From Beijerinckiaceae bacterium (GTDB taxonomy: Bacteria > Pseudomonadota > Alphaproteobacteria > Rhizobiales > Beijerinckiaceae): 64,000 bases of DNA. Shown piece after piece: positions 1 to 9,921 of this stretch; within the stretch, counting starts at the first letter, position 1; each line of letters opens with the position of its first letter. The notes under the pieces were generated by a model that was not told the origin of the DNA, ran no database searches, and worked only from the letters and a program-made list of their open reading frames with translations. Location of the stretch: contig CANJNI010000009.1 of assembly GCA_947475995.1 (NCBI GenBank), positions 50,702 to 114,701 of the forward strand. The letters run 5' to 3'. A program made the translations under genes and the position numbers.

Positions 1-1447
1 CGCCCTCGCCGTGCACGAGCCGCGACGTGTCGAAATTGTTCAGCGCCTCAAGCGCATGTCCGAATGTGTGGCCGAGATTAAGCAGCGCGCGGTCGCCCTG
101 CTCGGTTTCGTCGCGCGCCACCACCGCCGCCTTGGAACGACAGGAGACGCGGATCGCTTCGGCGAGTTCCGGCCCGAAGGCGAAGATCGACCGCCAGTTC
201 TGTTCGAGCCAGCCGAAGAAAGCCGCATCGTCGATCAGGCCATATTTGGCGATCTCGGCGTAACCGGCGCGGAATTCGCGCGGATCGAGCGTTTGCAGGA
301 CGCCCGTATCGGCCAGGACCAGCGAGGGCTGATGAAACGCCCCGACCAGATTCTTGCCGTGCGGGGAATTGATCGCCGTCTTGCCGCCGACGGAGGAGTC
401 CACCTGGGCCAGAACGCTGGTGGGAATCTGCACGAAACGCATGCCGCGCCGGATGCAGGACGCCACGAAACCCGCAAGGTCGCCCACGACGCCGCCGCCC
501 AGCGCAATGATGAGATCGCCGCGCTCCATGCGGGCTTCGATCACCGCGTCGCAGACCTGTGCGAACACATCGTAGGACTTCGACGCTTCGCCGGGCTCGA
601 TCACGTAATGCGAATAGCGGATCTGGGACTCCGTGAGGCTTGTTTCCAGCGCCCGCAGATGCAGGTCCGCCAGATGCCGGTCTGTGATGATGAAGCAATT
701 GGCGCGCGGATCGAGCGTGCGAATGAACTCGCCGGCCCGGCTCAGGAGATTGTGGCCGATGTGAATGTCGTAGCGCCGCTCGGCGAGTTCCACCGGGACA
801 ATCGTGTCGGGCGCAATGTCGTGGCCGACCGACAGCAGGCGGTCGAGTTCGTCGAGAATCGCATCCACGACCGCTTCATGCGGACCGTCGCGCGAGATGA
901 CCGTCACGTCCGCCAGCGCATAGATCGGGTAGCGCTCGGCCATCAGGCGCTTCAGCGTATCCTCGGGATCAGGCGTATTGAGCATCGGCCGGTTGCTGCG
1001 CTTGCGGACCCGGCGCAGCAGCACGTCGGCGTCGGCCTTCAGCCAGACGGAGATGCTCGTCTCGGCGATTCGCTCCCGCGTCGCCTTGTTCATGAAGGCG
1101 CCGCCGCCGGTCGCCAGGACGCGCTGGCGCTCCCCGAGCAGGCGGGAAATGACGCGGCGTTCGCCGTCGCGAAAATGCGGCTCGCCATGACGGGCGAAGA
1201 TTTCCGGGATGGTGAGGCCTGCGGCGGCTTCAATCGCCGCATCGGCGTCGATGAAATCGAGACCCAGACGCACCGAAAGCCGCTTGCCCACGGAGGTCTT
1301 GCCCGCGCCCATCATGCCGACCAGCACCACCGACCGGCCCGCGAGCTTGCGCACCACGGCCCGCTCCAGGGCTTCGCCGCGCGGGACGGAAGCCTCCAGC
1401 GGCGCGCCGGAGGCCTCGGTTAGTGTGGGATCGACCGTCTCGTTCAT
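1..1447 (-). CDS. aroKB: Bifunctional shikimate kinase / 3-dehydroquinate synthase AroKB, C-terminus cut by window edge
   Basis: One uninterrupted minus-strand frame carries two enzymes of the shikimate pathway. Residues about 35-205 are shikimate kinase (AroK): the P-loop GMMGAGKT is at 44-51, followed by DFIDAD, FRDGE and the ATGGGAF motif, and it phosphorylates shikimate with ATP. From about residue 215 the frame continues as 3-dehydroquinate synthase (AroB), with ALGGGVVGDLAGF and LNLGHTFGHALE, and it ends at the edge within the HGEG motif. It makes dehydroquinate from DAHP using NAD and zinc. No stop codon lies in this frame between the two domains, so this is a true fusion and not two overlapping genes. 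482 codons are present; a full fusion would be about 560-600. The start is the ATG at 1447. It is divergent from the xerD operon. The domains are read directly; bifunctionality follows from the families. Confidence 0.93.
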   Translation of the reverse strand, partial: MNETVDPTLTEASGAPLEASVPRGEALERAVVRKLAGRSVVLVGMMGAGKTSVGKRLSVRLGLDFIDADAAIEAAAGLTIPEIFARHGEPHFRDGERRVISRLLGERQRVLATGGGAFMNKATRERIAETSISVWLKADADVLLRRVRKRSNRPMLNTPDPEDTLKRLMAERYPIYALADVTVISRDGPHEAVVDAILDELDRLLSVGHDIAPDTIVPVELAERRYDIHIGHNLLSRAGEFIRTLDPRANCFIITDRHLADLHLRALETSLTESQIRYSHYVIEPGEASKSYDVFAQVCDAVIEARMERGDLIIALGGGVVGDLAGFVASCIRRGMRFVQIPTSVLAQVDSSVGGKTAINSPHGKNLVGAFHQPSLVLADTGVLQTLDPREFRAGYAEIAKYGLIDDAAFFGWLEQNWRSIFAFGPELAEAIRVSCRSKAAVVARDETEQGDRALLNLGHTFGHALEALNNFDTSRLVHGEG

Positions 1448-1567
1448 GCCCCCTGATAACACGGGGCCGCGCCGAAATTAAACGCCGCTGCTTCACCGGA
1501 GCCGCATCCGGTTGCAAAGTCGCCTGCGGCGTGATCGAACAGACGCTCCGTGGCGGCGGAGAGGTCA

Positions 1568-1717
1568 TTGCCAAGTCTTTTTCGATTCCTTCTTGTTGTC
1601 GGGGTCCTGGCCGGTCTCGTCTGGGGCGGCATGTTCGCGCTCGTGACATTTGTCGAGCCGACGCCGCGCGAGATGACCCAGACCATTCCGGCCCAAAAGC
1701 TGAACCAGAACCGCTGA
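1568..1717 (+). CDS. Small single-span membrane protein, TTG start, coupled to xerD
   Basis: A 49-residue protein starting at a TTG with a good ribosome site (GGAGAGG) about five bases upstream. Its stop codon is immediately followed by the xerD ATG, so the two are probably translated together. Residues 4-27 form one hydrophobic segment (LFRFLLVVGVLAGLVWGG), followed by a short tail with VEPTPREMTQTIP. I recall similar unnamed small proteins upstream of xerD in other Hyphomicrobiales, but could not search. Function is unknown; an inner-membrane location is inferred from the helix. It is short and has a non-ATG start, so gene callers can easily miss it. Confidence 0.7.
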   Translation: MPSLFRFLLVVGVLAGLVWGGMFALVTFVEPTPREMTQTIPAQKLNQNR

Positions 1718-2668
1718 ATGGCCCGCGTCGCGCAGGGCACGGGCCGCCTGATCGAGGATTTCCTCGACATGATGGCTGCCGAGCGGGGAGCGGCGAAAAA
1801 CACGCTCGACGCCTACCGTCGCGACCTGTCTGATTATGCGGAATTTCTCGCCGGGCAGGGCGCCCAAGCCGCAGGTGCCGATACTGCGACCGTTCAGGCT
1901 TTCCTGATCGACCTGCAGGGCAGGGGAATCGCGGCCTCCTCGGCGGCCCGGAAACTCTCCAGCGTCCGCCAGTTCCACAAGTTTCTGCTGGCCGACGGCC
2001 TCGCTGCCCGCGACCCGACGGACGTGATCGAAGGGCCCCGGAAGGGACGTTCCCTGCCCAAGGTTCTCGGCGTCGAGGAGGTCGACCGGCTGCTGTCGGT
2101 CGCCCAGGAGGGGATTGGGGACGTCACGCGCCCCTATCCCGAGCGACTGCGCGCTGCCCGGACCTTTTGCCTCCTGGAGGTGCTTTACGCGACCGGCCTG
2201 CGCGTCTCCGAGCTCGTCAGCCTGCCCCTGTCGGCGGCCCGCACCGGCGATCCGCTCCTGATGATTCGCGGCAAGGGCGGTCGCGAACGGCTGACGCCCC
2301 TGTCGGAACCGGCCCGCCGCGCCATGCGGGCCTACCGGGACCTGCTGGAAGAACGCCACCCGGATCTGGCGGCAGGCCCCTGGCTCTTCCCCGCCGATAG
2401 TGAGAGCGGCCATCTGACCCGTCAGGCCTTCGCGCGCGACCTGAAACTCGTCGCCGCAATGGCGGGCATTTCGTCGCAGCGCATCAGTCCGCATGTGCTG
2501 CGTCACGCCTTCGCGAGCCATCTGCTGCAAAACGGCGCGGATCTGCGCGTCGTGCAGGAATTGCTGGGCCACGCGGATATTTCGACCACGCAGATCTATA
2601 CGCACGTTCTCGACGAGCGCCTGAAAAACATGGTGCGCGATCTGCACCCGCTGGGCGACAAGGACTAA
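1718..2668 (+). CDS. xerD: Site-specific tyrosine recombinase XerD
   Basis: 316 residues, the normal length for XerC/XerD. The N-terminal core-binding helical domain covers about residues 8-105 and the catalytic domain about 120-310. The active-site set is complete: R162 ([11 protein letters not shown]), K186 (RGKGGRER), H259 and R262 ([10 protein letters not shown]), H285 (LLGHADIST) and the nucleophile Y294 (TQIYTHV). With XerC it resolves chromosome dimers at dif, acting with FtsK at the division septum. It directly follows the small membrane protein ending at 1717. XerD rather than XerC is inferred from overall sequence and from the aroK neighbourhood, which is its usual place in this group. 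Confidence 0.92.
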   Translation: MARVAQGTGRLIEDFLDMMAAERGAAKNTLDAYRRDLSDYAEFLAGQGAQAAGADTATVQAFLIDLQGRGIAASSAARKLSSVRQFHKFLLADGLAARDPTDVIEGPRKGRSLPKVLGVEEVDRLLSVAQEGIGDVTRPYPERLRAARTFCLLEVLYATGLRVSELVSLPLSAARTGDPLLMIRGKGGRERLTPLSEPARRAMRAYRDLLEERHPDLAAGPWLFPADSESGHLTRQAFARDLKLVAAMAGISSQRISPHVLRHAFASHLLQNGADLRVVQELLGHADISTTQIYTHVLDERLKNMVRDLHPLGDKD

Positions 2669-2777
2669 GCGAACCGCGCTCAAACGCCGCAGCCGCGCTT
2701 GAATTGATTTACGTCAATGAACGCAGCCCTTCCTGGTTGTTCCCTTGCTGCATTAAGTTTTGCAAACGGGGGACGCT

Positions 2778-2876
2778 ATGGGACCGATCGAAACGCTTTT
2801 GATGATGACTGCGATTGCGGCATTCGCCATCTTCGCCGCGACTGTCGTCTATGTGGATCGCAAGACGAACGCCTGA
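2778..2876 (+). CDS. Putative 32-residue membrane microprotein
   Basis: An ATG-initiated frame of 32 residues preceded by the purine-rich stretch GGGGGAC at a suitable distance. It begins MGPIETLLMMTAIAAFAIFA and ends with a charged DRKTNA tail, so it reads as one transmembrane helix with a short cytoplasmic end. It lies alone between xerD and a hairpin at 2916. The composition is what is expected of a small membrane protein, but the length makes chance possible and no family is recognised. Confidence 0.45.
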   Translation: MGPIETLLMMTAIAAFAIFAATVVYVDRKTNA

Positions 2877-2915
2877 AAGCTGTTTGTCGAGCGCTTTCCA
2901 ATAAACAAGATCATT

Positions 2916-2946
2916 CATTTCAGGCCTGTTCGGCAGGCCTGAAATG
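2916..2946. terminator. Perfect 13-bp inverted repeat between convergent genes
   Basis: Thirteen bases (2916-2928) pair exactly with 2934-2946 around a TTCGG loop. Plus-strand genes end before it and the methyltransferase gene on the minus strand stops inside it, so its last codons are in one arm. There is no clear T-run on either side, so it may be a bidirectional transcription barrier or an mRNA 3'-end stabiliser, not a classical terminator. Confidence 0.6.
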
Positions 2947-3567
2947 AAAAACGCCTGCAGTGCGTTGCGCAGAGGCGCTGTCGCCGACATCGTGGACGGC
3001 GTAACGCGCGATTTCGCATAATCCCTCTGTCGGAAGATAGGCGCGTCCGATATCTCCGACTAAAACGGCCGCCCCCCGCGCCGCGCAGGCGCGCAGGAAT
3101 GGCAGCGACGACGTCGCGACAGCCGCATCGTAAAAGACATCGCCCGCCAGCACGAGATCGACGCTCCTGAATGCCGGATCGTCCGGATCGCTGCTTGTGG
3201 CGATCGACACGTCATTGAGCTGCGCATTCAGCCGGGCCGCCGCCAACGCAATCTCTTCAATATCGTAACAAATTACCATGCGCGCGCCGTGACGTCTTGC
3301 GGCGATGCCCGCCAGCCCGCATCCGCAGCCGAAATCAAGGACGCTTTTCCCGGCGACCAGCAAGGGATTGCCGGCGAGGTACTCGATCAAGGCAGCGCCG
3401 CCTGGCCACAGATGGGCCCAGTAGGGCGGCGCATCCGAGCCCGTGAGTTCCGCAAGACGCGCAAGGCCGCTGCCGGGCTGCGCGGCGTAATACCTCAGGG
3501 CCTCGTCCTGCGCGGCGGACGCAAGTCGGAAATGCGCGCTGAAATAGGCTTCAATCCCGTCTTTCAT
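2920..3567 (-). CDS. Class I SAM-dependent methyltransferase, ETF-beta lysine methyltransferase-like
   Basis: 215 residues with a Rossmann-type methyltransferase core. Motif I is LDFGCGCGLAGIAA near residue 98, the acidic loop is YDIEE, and motif IV is GDVFYD, which resembles the D/N-x-F-Y region of the METTL20/ETFBKMT and METTL16-like protein lysine methyltransferases. The N-terminal WAHLWPGGAALIEYL is typical of that family, and it is also shared with nicotinamide N-methyltransferase-like proteins. A protein-lysine target such as the electron-transfer flavoprotein beta subunit is inference from family resemblance. It stands alone and is divergent from pal. Confidence 0.75.
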   Translation of the reverse strand: MKDGIEAYFSAHFRLASAAQDEALRYYAAQPGSGLARLAELTGSDAPPYWAHLWPGGAALIEYLAGNPLLVAGKSVLDFGCGCGLAGIAARRHGARMVICYDIEEIALAAARLNAQLNDVSIATSSDPDDPAFRSVDLVLAGDVFYDAAVATSSLPFLRACAARGAAVLVGDIGRAYLPTEGLCEIARYAVHDVGDSASAQRTAGVFHFRPAEQA

Positions 3568-3665
3568 GCGCCATGACTATCACCCGGCAGCCGCGCACAA
3601 AACGGGATTGCGCCATACTCCTGTCATTAACCTGCCGCTAACCATGCGCTCCTTTAGGGCGAAGT

Positions 3666-3685
3666 TGAGTGAACGGATTCACTCA
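3666..3685. promoter_or_regulatory. 8-bp inverted repeat upstream of pal
   Basis: TGAGTGAA at 3666-3673 pairs with TTCACTCA at 3678-3685 across a CGGA spacer, about 87 bases before the pal start. It could be an operator or a short hairpin in the leader. No known binding site was recognised. Confidence 0.3.
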
Positions 3686-3771
3686 CGATCAAGGTTTACG
3701 GAACCTTCCATTAAGGATCGCGGCGCTACTTCTGGCGCACCGGCTGGGTTGAGTATGTAAGGAGTTCCGGT

Positions 3772-4287
3772 ATGTCGTTTTTCACCAGTGCGCGCGTTGT
3801 CAGGTTCGCCGCAGTTCTGTGCGTCGGCTTTGCGATGGCGGCCTGCTCGAAGAACCCCGATGACGCCAACGGCGCCAATGGCGCGGGCCTCGCCGGAACC
3901 GGCGCGGGCGCCGCCACGCCCGGCAGCGCGCAGGATTTCGTCGTCAATGTCGGCGATCGCGTCTTCTTCGAGACCGATTCGACCGAGCTGACTTCGACCG
4001 CGCAGGCGACGCTCGACAAGCAGGCGCGCTGGCTGCAGCAGTACAGCCGCTATTCGTTCACCGTCGAAGGCCACGCCGACGAGCGCGGCACACGCGAATA
4101 CAATTTCGCCCTCGGCGCCCGCCGCGCCGAAGTCACCAAGGAATATCTAGCGGCGCGCGGCATTTCCGCAGCCCGCATGAAGACCATCTCGTTTGGCAAG
4201 GAACGTCCGGTTGCGGTCTGCAACGATATCTCGTGCTGGTCGCAAAACCGTCGTGCTGTGACCGTCCTGTCGGGCGGCACATCGTAA
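3772..4287 (+). CDS. pal: Peptidoglycan-associated lipoprotein Pal
   Basis: 171 residues. A signal peptide with lipobox AMAAC gives a lipidated Cys25. A Gly/Ala/Asn-rich linker follows, then an OmpA-like peptidoglycan-binding domain from about residue 57, with the hallmarks FFETDSTEL, VEGHADERGTREYN, LGARRA and ISFGKERP. Pal anchors the outer membrane to the wall and pairs with TolB in the Tol-Pal system for outer-membrane constriction at division. The start is supported by AGGAG shortly before the ATG. cpoB follows after a terminator-like hairpin. The upstream tolQRAB genes are not in this window. Confidence 0.96.
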   Translation: MSFFTSARVVRFAAVLCVGFAMAACSKNPDDANGANGAGLAGTGAGAATPGSAQDFVVNVGDRVFFETDSTELTSTAQATLDKQARWLQQYSRYSFTVEGHADERGTREYNFALGARRAEVTKEYLAARGISAARMKTISFGKERPVAVCNDISCWSQNRRAVTVLSGGTS

Positions 4288-4335
4288 ACCCGGCGGGCGC
4301 GCCCGCTTTCTTCGTGATGTAAGACCCTAAACTCA

Positions 4336-4363
4336 GCCCGGCGCCTCACGGCGCCGGCTTTTT
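4336..4363 (+). terminator. Rho-independent terminator after pal
   Basis: CCGGCGCC at 4338-4345 pairs exactly with GGCGCCGG at 4350-4357 around TCAC, followed by CTTTTTC. It sits 50 bases after the pal stop and before cpoB, so it may attenuate read-through into cpoB or separate the two transcripts. Confidence 0.75.
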
Positions 4364-4466
4364 CTTGGGGACGCCGCCGCGCTCGCGCCACAAGCTCACC
4401 AAACTTTGGCCGAATGCGGCGCAATATGGTACGAGGCCATAATCGTATCGGCATGCGGGACTGGGC

Positions 4467-5657
4467 TTGCAGATGATCAGCTTTAAATTCGGCGCGGCGC
4501 TCGCGCTCGGCCTCATGTGGCTTGGCGCGCCGGCGCAGGCGCAATTGTTCAATCGGCCCCCGGCCGTTGTGCCCGGAGATGGCACATTCCAGCAGGCGCA
4601 GGGCGTCGACAGCGCGGGGCTTCTGGTCCGCATCGACCGGCTGGAGAATCAGGTGCGCAATCTGAACGGCCAGATCGAGCAGATGCAGTTCCAGATGCGC
4701 CGTATGGAGGACCAGTTCCGCAAGTTCCAGCAGGATGTCGACTTCCGTTTTCAGGAACTGTCCGGCAAGCCCGCGCCGCGCCCGGCCGCCACGCCTCCGC
4801 AGCAGCGTCGCGGCGATGTGATCGAGGCGCCGGCCGCCAACCCGTCTGCGCCGCCGCTTCGCACCGCCCGCCGGGGCGACGCCTTCGACCCCGAGCTTGA
4901 GCCCGCCGCGCCGGGCGCTCCCCGCCGGCTGGGAACGCTTGATGTTCCCGGGCAGGGTCAGTCCGCCGGAATCAACGTCCTGCCGGGCGGCGCCTTGCCG
5001 CCTGCCGGAGACATTCTGATCGACGAGGAAGTGCCGCTCGAGAGCGATGGTCCGCTGGATCTCAGCCCTCGCGCGCCGCGCGGCTCCGTCGCGATGCAGC
5101 CGCCGGCCCAACCCTCGCGGCAGGTCGCCGCCGCTCCCCCGTCGTCGGTCGATCCGGGTTTCCCGACGCTTCCGCGCCTGCTCCCTTCCAGTCCGCAGCA
5201 ACGCCCGCAGGCGACCCCGCAGGGCCCGATCGCGAACGACCCGCCTGCCGTGGTCGCCGCTCTGCCGCCGCCCACCGGGCCGGCGGGGGACTATGAAGCT
5301 GCTCTGGCCTCCTACCGGGCGGGCCAGTACGAGGCGGCCGGGTCAGGCTTCGAGGATTTTCTGCGCAAATATCCGAAGGACCGCCGGGTTTCGGAGGCTG
5401 TCTTTTATCTGGGCGAGTCATTCGCCCGACGCGGGCGCCACCGCGAGGCAGCCGAGCAATTTCTGAAAGTCTCGACCGACTATTCGAAAGCCTCCCGGGC
5501 CGCGGAGGCGATGGTCAAGCTGGCGCTCTCGCTCGACAAGCTCGGCCTCAAGGAACAGGCCTGCGCCACCTATGCGGAAGCGCCCCGCAAATATCCGAAC
5601 CTGTCCGCCTCCCTGCGCACCACGGTCGAACGCGAGCAGAAGCGCGGGCAATGCTGA
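4467..5657 (+). CDS. cpoB: Tol-Pal system periplasmic protein CpoB/YbgF
   Basis: 396 residues. It has a signal peptide ending near AQA in WLGAPAQAQ, then a coiled coil (about residues 50-92, rich in Q, R and M: IDRLENQVRNLNGQIEQM) that corresponds to the TolA-binding trimerisation segment. A long Pro/Ala-rich, probably disordered linker (about 95-270) follows, then TPR repeats (DYEAALASYRAGQYEAAGSGF onward) at the C-terminus. CpoB coordinates peptidoglycan synthesis with outer-membrane constriction. The linker is longer than in enteric homologues. A second possible start is the ATG two codons downstream. Its end overlaps the tilS start by seven bases, which suggests coupled translation. Confidence 0.9.
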   Translation: MQMISFKFGAALALGLMWLGAPAQAQLFNRPPAVVPGDGTFQQAQGVDSAGLLVRIDRLENQVRNLNGQIEQMQFQMRRMEDQFRKFQQDVDFRFQELSGKPAPRPAATPPQQRRGDVIEAPAANPSAPPLRTARRGDAFDPELEPAAPGAPRRLGTLDVPGQGQSAGINVLPGGALPPAGDILIDEEVPLESDGPLDLSPRAPRGSVAMQPPAQPSRQVAAAPPSSVDPGFPTLPRLLPSSPQQRPQATPQGPIANDPPAVVAALPPPTGPAGDYEAALASYRAGQYEAAGSGFEDFLRKYPKDRRVSEAVFYLGESFARRGRHREAAEQFLKVSTDYSKASRAAEAMVKLALSLDKLGLKEQACATYAEAPRKYPNLSASLRTTVEREQKRGQC

Positions 5658-6667
5658 TCCCGGAGGTCTTTTTCCAGCGAGCGGAAAAAGACCTGGGGGC
5701 TTTCTCCGACGCCAGGGCGATCCTGATCGCCGTATCGGGCGGTCCCGATTCCATGGCCCTGCTGCGTCTGGCGCACGAATGGTCGAAATCCCGCATCCGT
5801 CCCCGCATCGTGGCGGCGACCGTCGATCATCGATTGAGGCCGGAATCTGCCGACGAGGCGCACCAGGTCGGCAACTGGTGTGCGCAACTCGATGTCCCGC
5901 ACGCGGTTCTCGACTGGGCTGGTGAAAAGCCCGAGGCCCGGCTGCAGGAGCGCGCGCGCGACGCCCGCTACGGTCTGCTCGAGGATTATGCCCGCACAGC
6001 CGGTTGCGACACGCTCTTCACCGCCCACCATGCGGGCGATCAGGCCGAAACGGTCCTGTTCCGGCTGACACGGGGTTCGGGCCTGCGCGGCCTTGCCGGC
6101 ATGGCCAAATCCGGCCTTCGGGGAGAGCTTCGCCACGGCCGTCCCTTTCTCGACTGGAGCAAGGAGGAACTGGTGACGGTCTGCGAGGCGCTCGGGCAAC
6201 CGTTCTTCCGCGATCCGTCCAACGACAATCCCCGGTTTGCCCGCATCCGTGTTCGTCAGATGCTGGTCGAACTGGAGCCGCGCGGACTGGGGCCCGCCAC
6301 TTTCCTGCGGCTGTCGGAGCGCGCCCGTCGAGCCGACGAGGCCCTGGAGGCGATCGCCAGGGCGGCCGCCGCTCGCCACCGGCTCCCTTCGTCGCCGGAT
6401 CGGATCATGCTCGATGCACGCGGGCTGGCCGGCGAGCCCGAAGAGATCGTGCTTCGCGTTCTGGGCAAGGAAATCGCATCCCTGTCGTCGAAATCGGATC
6501 ATTTGCGCTACGAAAGACTCGAAAGATTGACGGCGCGGTTCCTGGCGGCGCAGCACGCCGTCGAGCCCTTTGCGGCAACGCTGGCGGATGTGATGGTGGC
6601 CGCCAGTCCCGGAAGGGCGGTCGTGTTGCGCCTCGCCCCCGGGCGCAAATCCCCGCAAGGAAATTAA
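5651..6667 (+). CDS. tilS: tRNA(Ile)-lysidine synthase TilS
   Basis: 338 residues. The N-type ATP pyrophosphatase PP-loop SGGPDS is at residues 29-34, with the TVDHRLRPES, RDARY and TAHHAGDQAETVLFRL motifs typical of TilS. It converts C34 of the CAU anticodon of the minor tRNA-Ile to lysidine so that it reads AUA. The protein is near the short end of the family and seems to lack most of the C-terminal substrate-binding extension of E. coli TilS. The ATG at 5651 lies inside the end of cpoB. The cpoB-tilS-ftsH order is common in alphaproteobacteria. Confidence 0.93.
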   Translation: MLIPEVFFQRAEKDLGAFSDARAILIAVSGGPDSMALLRLAHEWSKSRIRPRIVAATVDHRLRPESADEAHQVGNWCAQLDVPHAVLDWAGEKPEARLQERARDARYGLLEDYARTAGCDTLFTAHHAGDQAETVLFRLTRGSGLRGLAGMAKSGLRGELRHGRPFLDWSKEELVTVCEALGQPFFRDPSNDNPRFARIRVRQMLVELEPRGLGPATFLRLSERARRADEALEAIARAAAARHRLPSSPDRIMLDARGLAGEPEEIVLRVLGKEIASLSSKSDHLRYERLERLTARFLAAQHAVEPFAATLADVMVAASPGRAVVLRLAPGRKSPQGN

Positions 6668-6739
6668 CACTTTTTCGCCTAGGTTGCTCCTGCATGGTGT
6701 TTCATATCCTGCAACCGGTAACGATCCTTGGCCCGTTCC

Positions 6740-6769
6740 CTTGGCAAAGGCTGATGCGACGCCTAGATT
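6740..6769 (+). promoter_or_regulatory. Candidate heat-shock (RpoH) promoter of ftsH
   Basis: CTTGGC at 6740-6745 and CCTAGATT at 6762-6769 are 16 bases apart, a fair match to the alphaproteobacterial RpoH pattern (CTTG, then CyTATnT). It lies 66 bases before the ftsH start codon. ftsH is a known heat-shock gene in many bacteria; this assignment is by eye only. Confidence 0.35.
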
Positions 6770-6834
6770 GACGGTTGCAGGGATAGACTCCGGCGCAAGT
6801 TCCGCTTCGCCCCAAACCCTGGTCAGGGATAAAA

Positions 6835-8751
<1,917 letters not shown>

Positions 8752-8768
8752 GCGCCTGAAGCAATCAA

Positions 8769-8797
8769 AAGCCCGGCCAGTTTGGCCGGGCTTTTTT
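8769..8797 (+). terminator. Rho-independent terminator of ftsH
   Basis: AAGCCCGGCC (8769-8778) pairs with GGCCGGGCTT (8784-8793) around AGTTT and runs straight into a T-tract. This is a strong intrinsic terminator. Confidence 0.9.
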
Positions 8798-8910
8798 CTG
8801 GCCTTGCGCCAAACGAAAACCCTCCGGACGGGGGCACGTCCGGAGGGCTCTCAATGCAACCGGGGGGAGAGACCCCGGCTACAGAAGAGCCGGAGGATCT
8901 CTGGAGAGGG

Positions 8911-9198
8911 TCAGCCGCAGACCCGGATGCGGCGGGAGCCGACCACGTCGCCCCAGCGGTTCAGGGTGGCGCGGCGCTCGTACCAGCAATTCGTGTAGAC
9001 CCGGCGCGGCGCATAGTAGCGCGGCTGGGCGTTGGCGGCCCCGGCCGCCATGGCCCCGAGAGCCAGACCGCCGATGATCCCTGCCGCAATGGCGCCCTCG
9101 CCGCGCGCCGCAGCCGGCGTGCTGGTGCTGGCGAAAGTGGCCGCAAGGGTGACGGCGGCCAGCGTGGCGGTGAGGGACTTCTTGATCATGGCGTTCAT
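8911..9198 (-). CDS. Small secreted protein of unknown function
   Basis: 95 residues. A clear Sec signal peptide ([20 protein letters not shown]) ends near [12 protein letters not shown] Gly/Ala-rich hydrophobic stretch ([19 protein letters not shown]) follows, which could be a membrane-associated glycine-zipper segment, then a basic Tyr/Arg-rich tail with two cysteines ([19 protein letters not shown] and RVCG) that might form a disulfide. The start at 9198 has AGGAGAG at the right distance. Proteins of this layout are common in Hyphomicrobiales and are unassigned. It is convergent with ftsH. Confidence 0.7.
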   Translation of the reverse strand: MNAMIKKSLTATLAAVTLAATFASTSTPAAARGEGAIAAGIIGGLALGAMAAGAANAQPRYYAPRRVYTNCWYERRATLNRWGDVVGSRRIRVCG

Positions 9199-9464
9199 GG
9201 GCTCTCTCCTGTTCGGTCGCCGTCTCGTTCGGCGATGAGAGGACCCTACGCCCCGGCCTGGCCGACCGATGTGCGCCCGCGCACATGCCGTGGGAATTGC
9301 GCCATCCCGCTGTTTTTCGACTCTTTTTCGACAGGACCCGGGAGGCTCGCTGGACAGGCCCATACGATTCTGTTAATTGCCCGCTCCACGGTGTGGCGCG
9401 CCGCAAGCGTCATGGAATGTTTTTATCCGAACCGGCCGCAGGGCCGTCAAGACAGGATCACCGA

Positions 9465-9710
9465 GTGCAAGTTCTCGTCCGCGACAACAACGTCGATCAG
9501 GCCCTCAAGGCCCTCAAGAAGAAGATGCAGCGCGAGGGCATTTTCCGCGAGATGAAGCTCCGCGGCCATTATGAGAAGCCGTCCGAGAAGAAGGCCCGCG
9601 AGCGCGCGGAAGCCATTCGCCGGGCGCGCAAGCTGGCCCGCAAGAAGCTGCAGCGCGAAGGCCTGCTGCCGATGAAGCCGAAGCCCGTCATGGGCGCCCC
9701 GGCTCGCTAA
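9465..9710 (+). CDS. rpsU: 30S ribosomal protein S21
   Basis: 81 residues starting at GTG: after the initiator it reads [20 protein letters not shown], followed by the S21 core ([19 protein letters not shown]) and a strongly basic [10 protein letters not shown] region. The C-terminal extension ([15 protein letters not shown]) is as seen in rhizobial S21. It binds the 30S platform and helps initiation. The frame stays open upstream to 9285, but family alignment and an AGGA seven bases before it support the GTG. It is monocistronic and followed by a terminator. Confidence 0.93.
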   Translation: MQVLVRDNNVDQALKALKKKMQREGIFREMKLRGHYEKPSEKKARERAEAIRRARKLARKKLQREGLLPMKPKPVMGAPAR

Positions 9711-9751
9711 AACAGTTTACTGGACCCCTTACGGTTCAGATCATAAAATAA

Positions 9752-9791
9752 GGGCGCCCCGGATTTTTCCGTGCGGGCGCCATTGTTTTTT
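9752..9791 (+). terminator. Terminator of rpsU
   Basis: GGCGCCC at 9753-9759 pairs with GGGCGCC at 9775-9781, with further pairing of CGGA and TCCG inside, followed by ATTG and a T6 run. Confidence 0.75.
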
Positions 9792-9921
9792 GGAAAAGTC
9801 GGCGGAAATGTTGGCCGCAGGCTTATCGTTAATCGAACACTAATGACTGGCCCTTAGAGGTCGGACGCCTGTTGTAGTGAGGACGCGGCCCGGTCGGCGG
9901 CGTCAAACCAGGACGATGTCG

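Noticed and set aside
11..1423. Long plus-strand open frame of 470 codons
   Set aside because: It is antisense to AroKB in the same codon register; its Arg/Gly/His-rich translation lacks any domain and the minus strand has clear kinase and synthase motifs.
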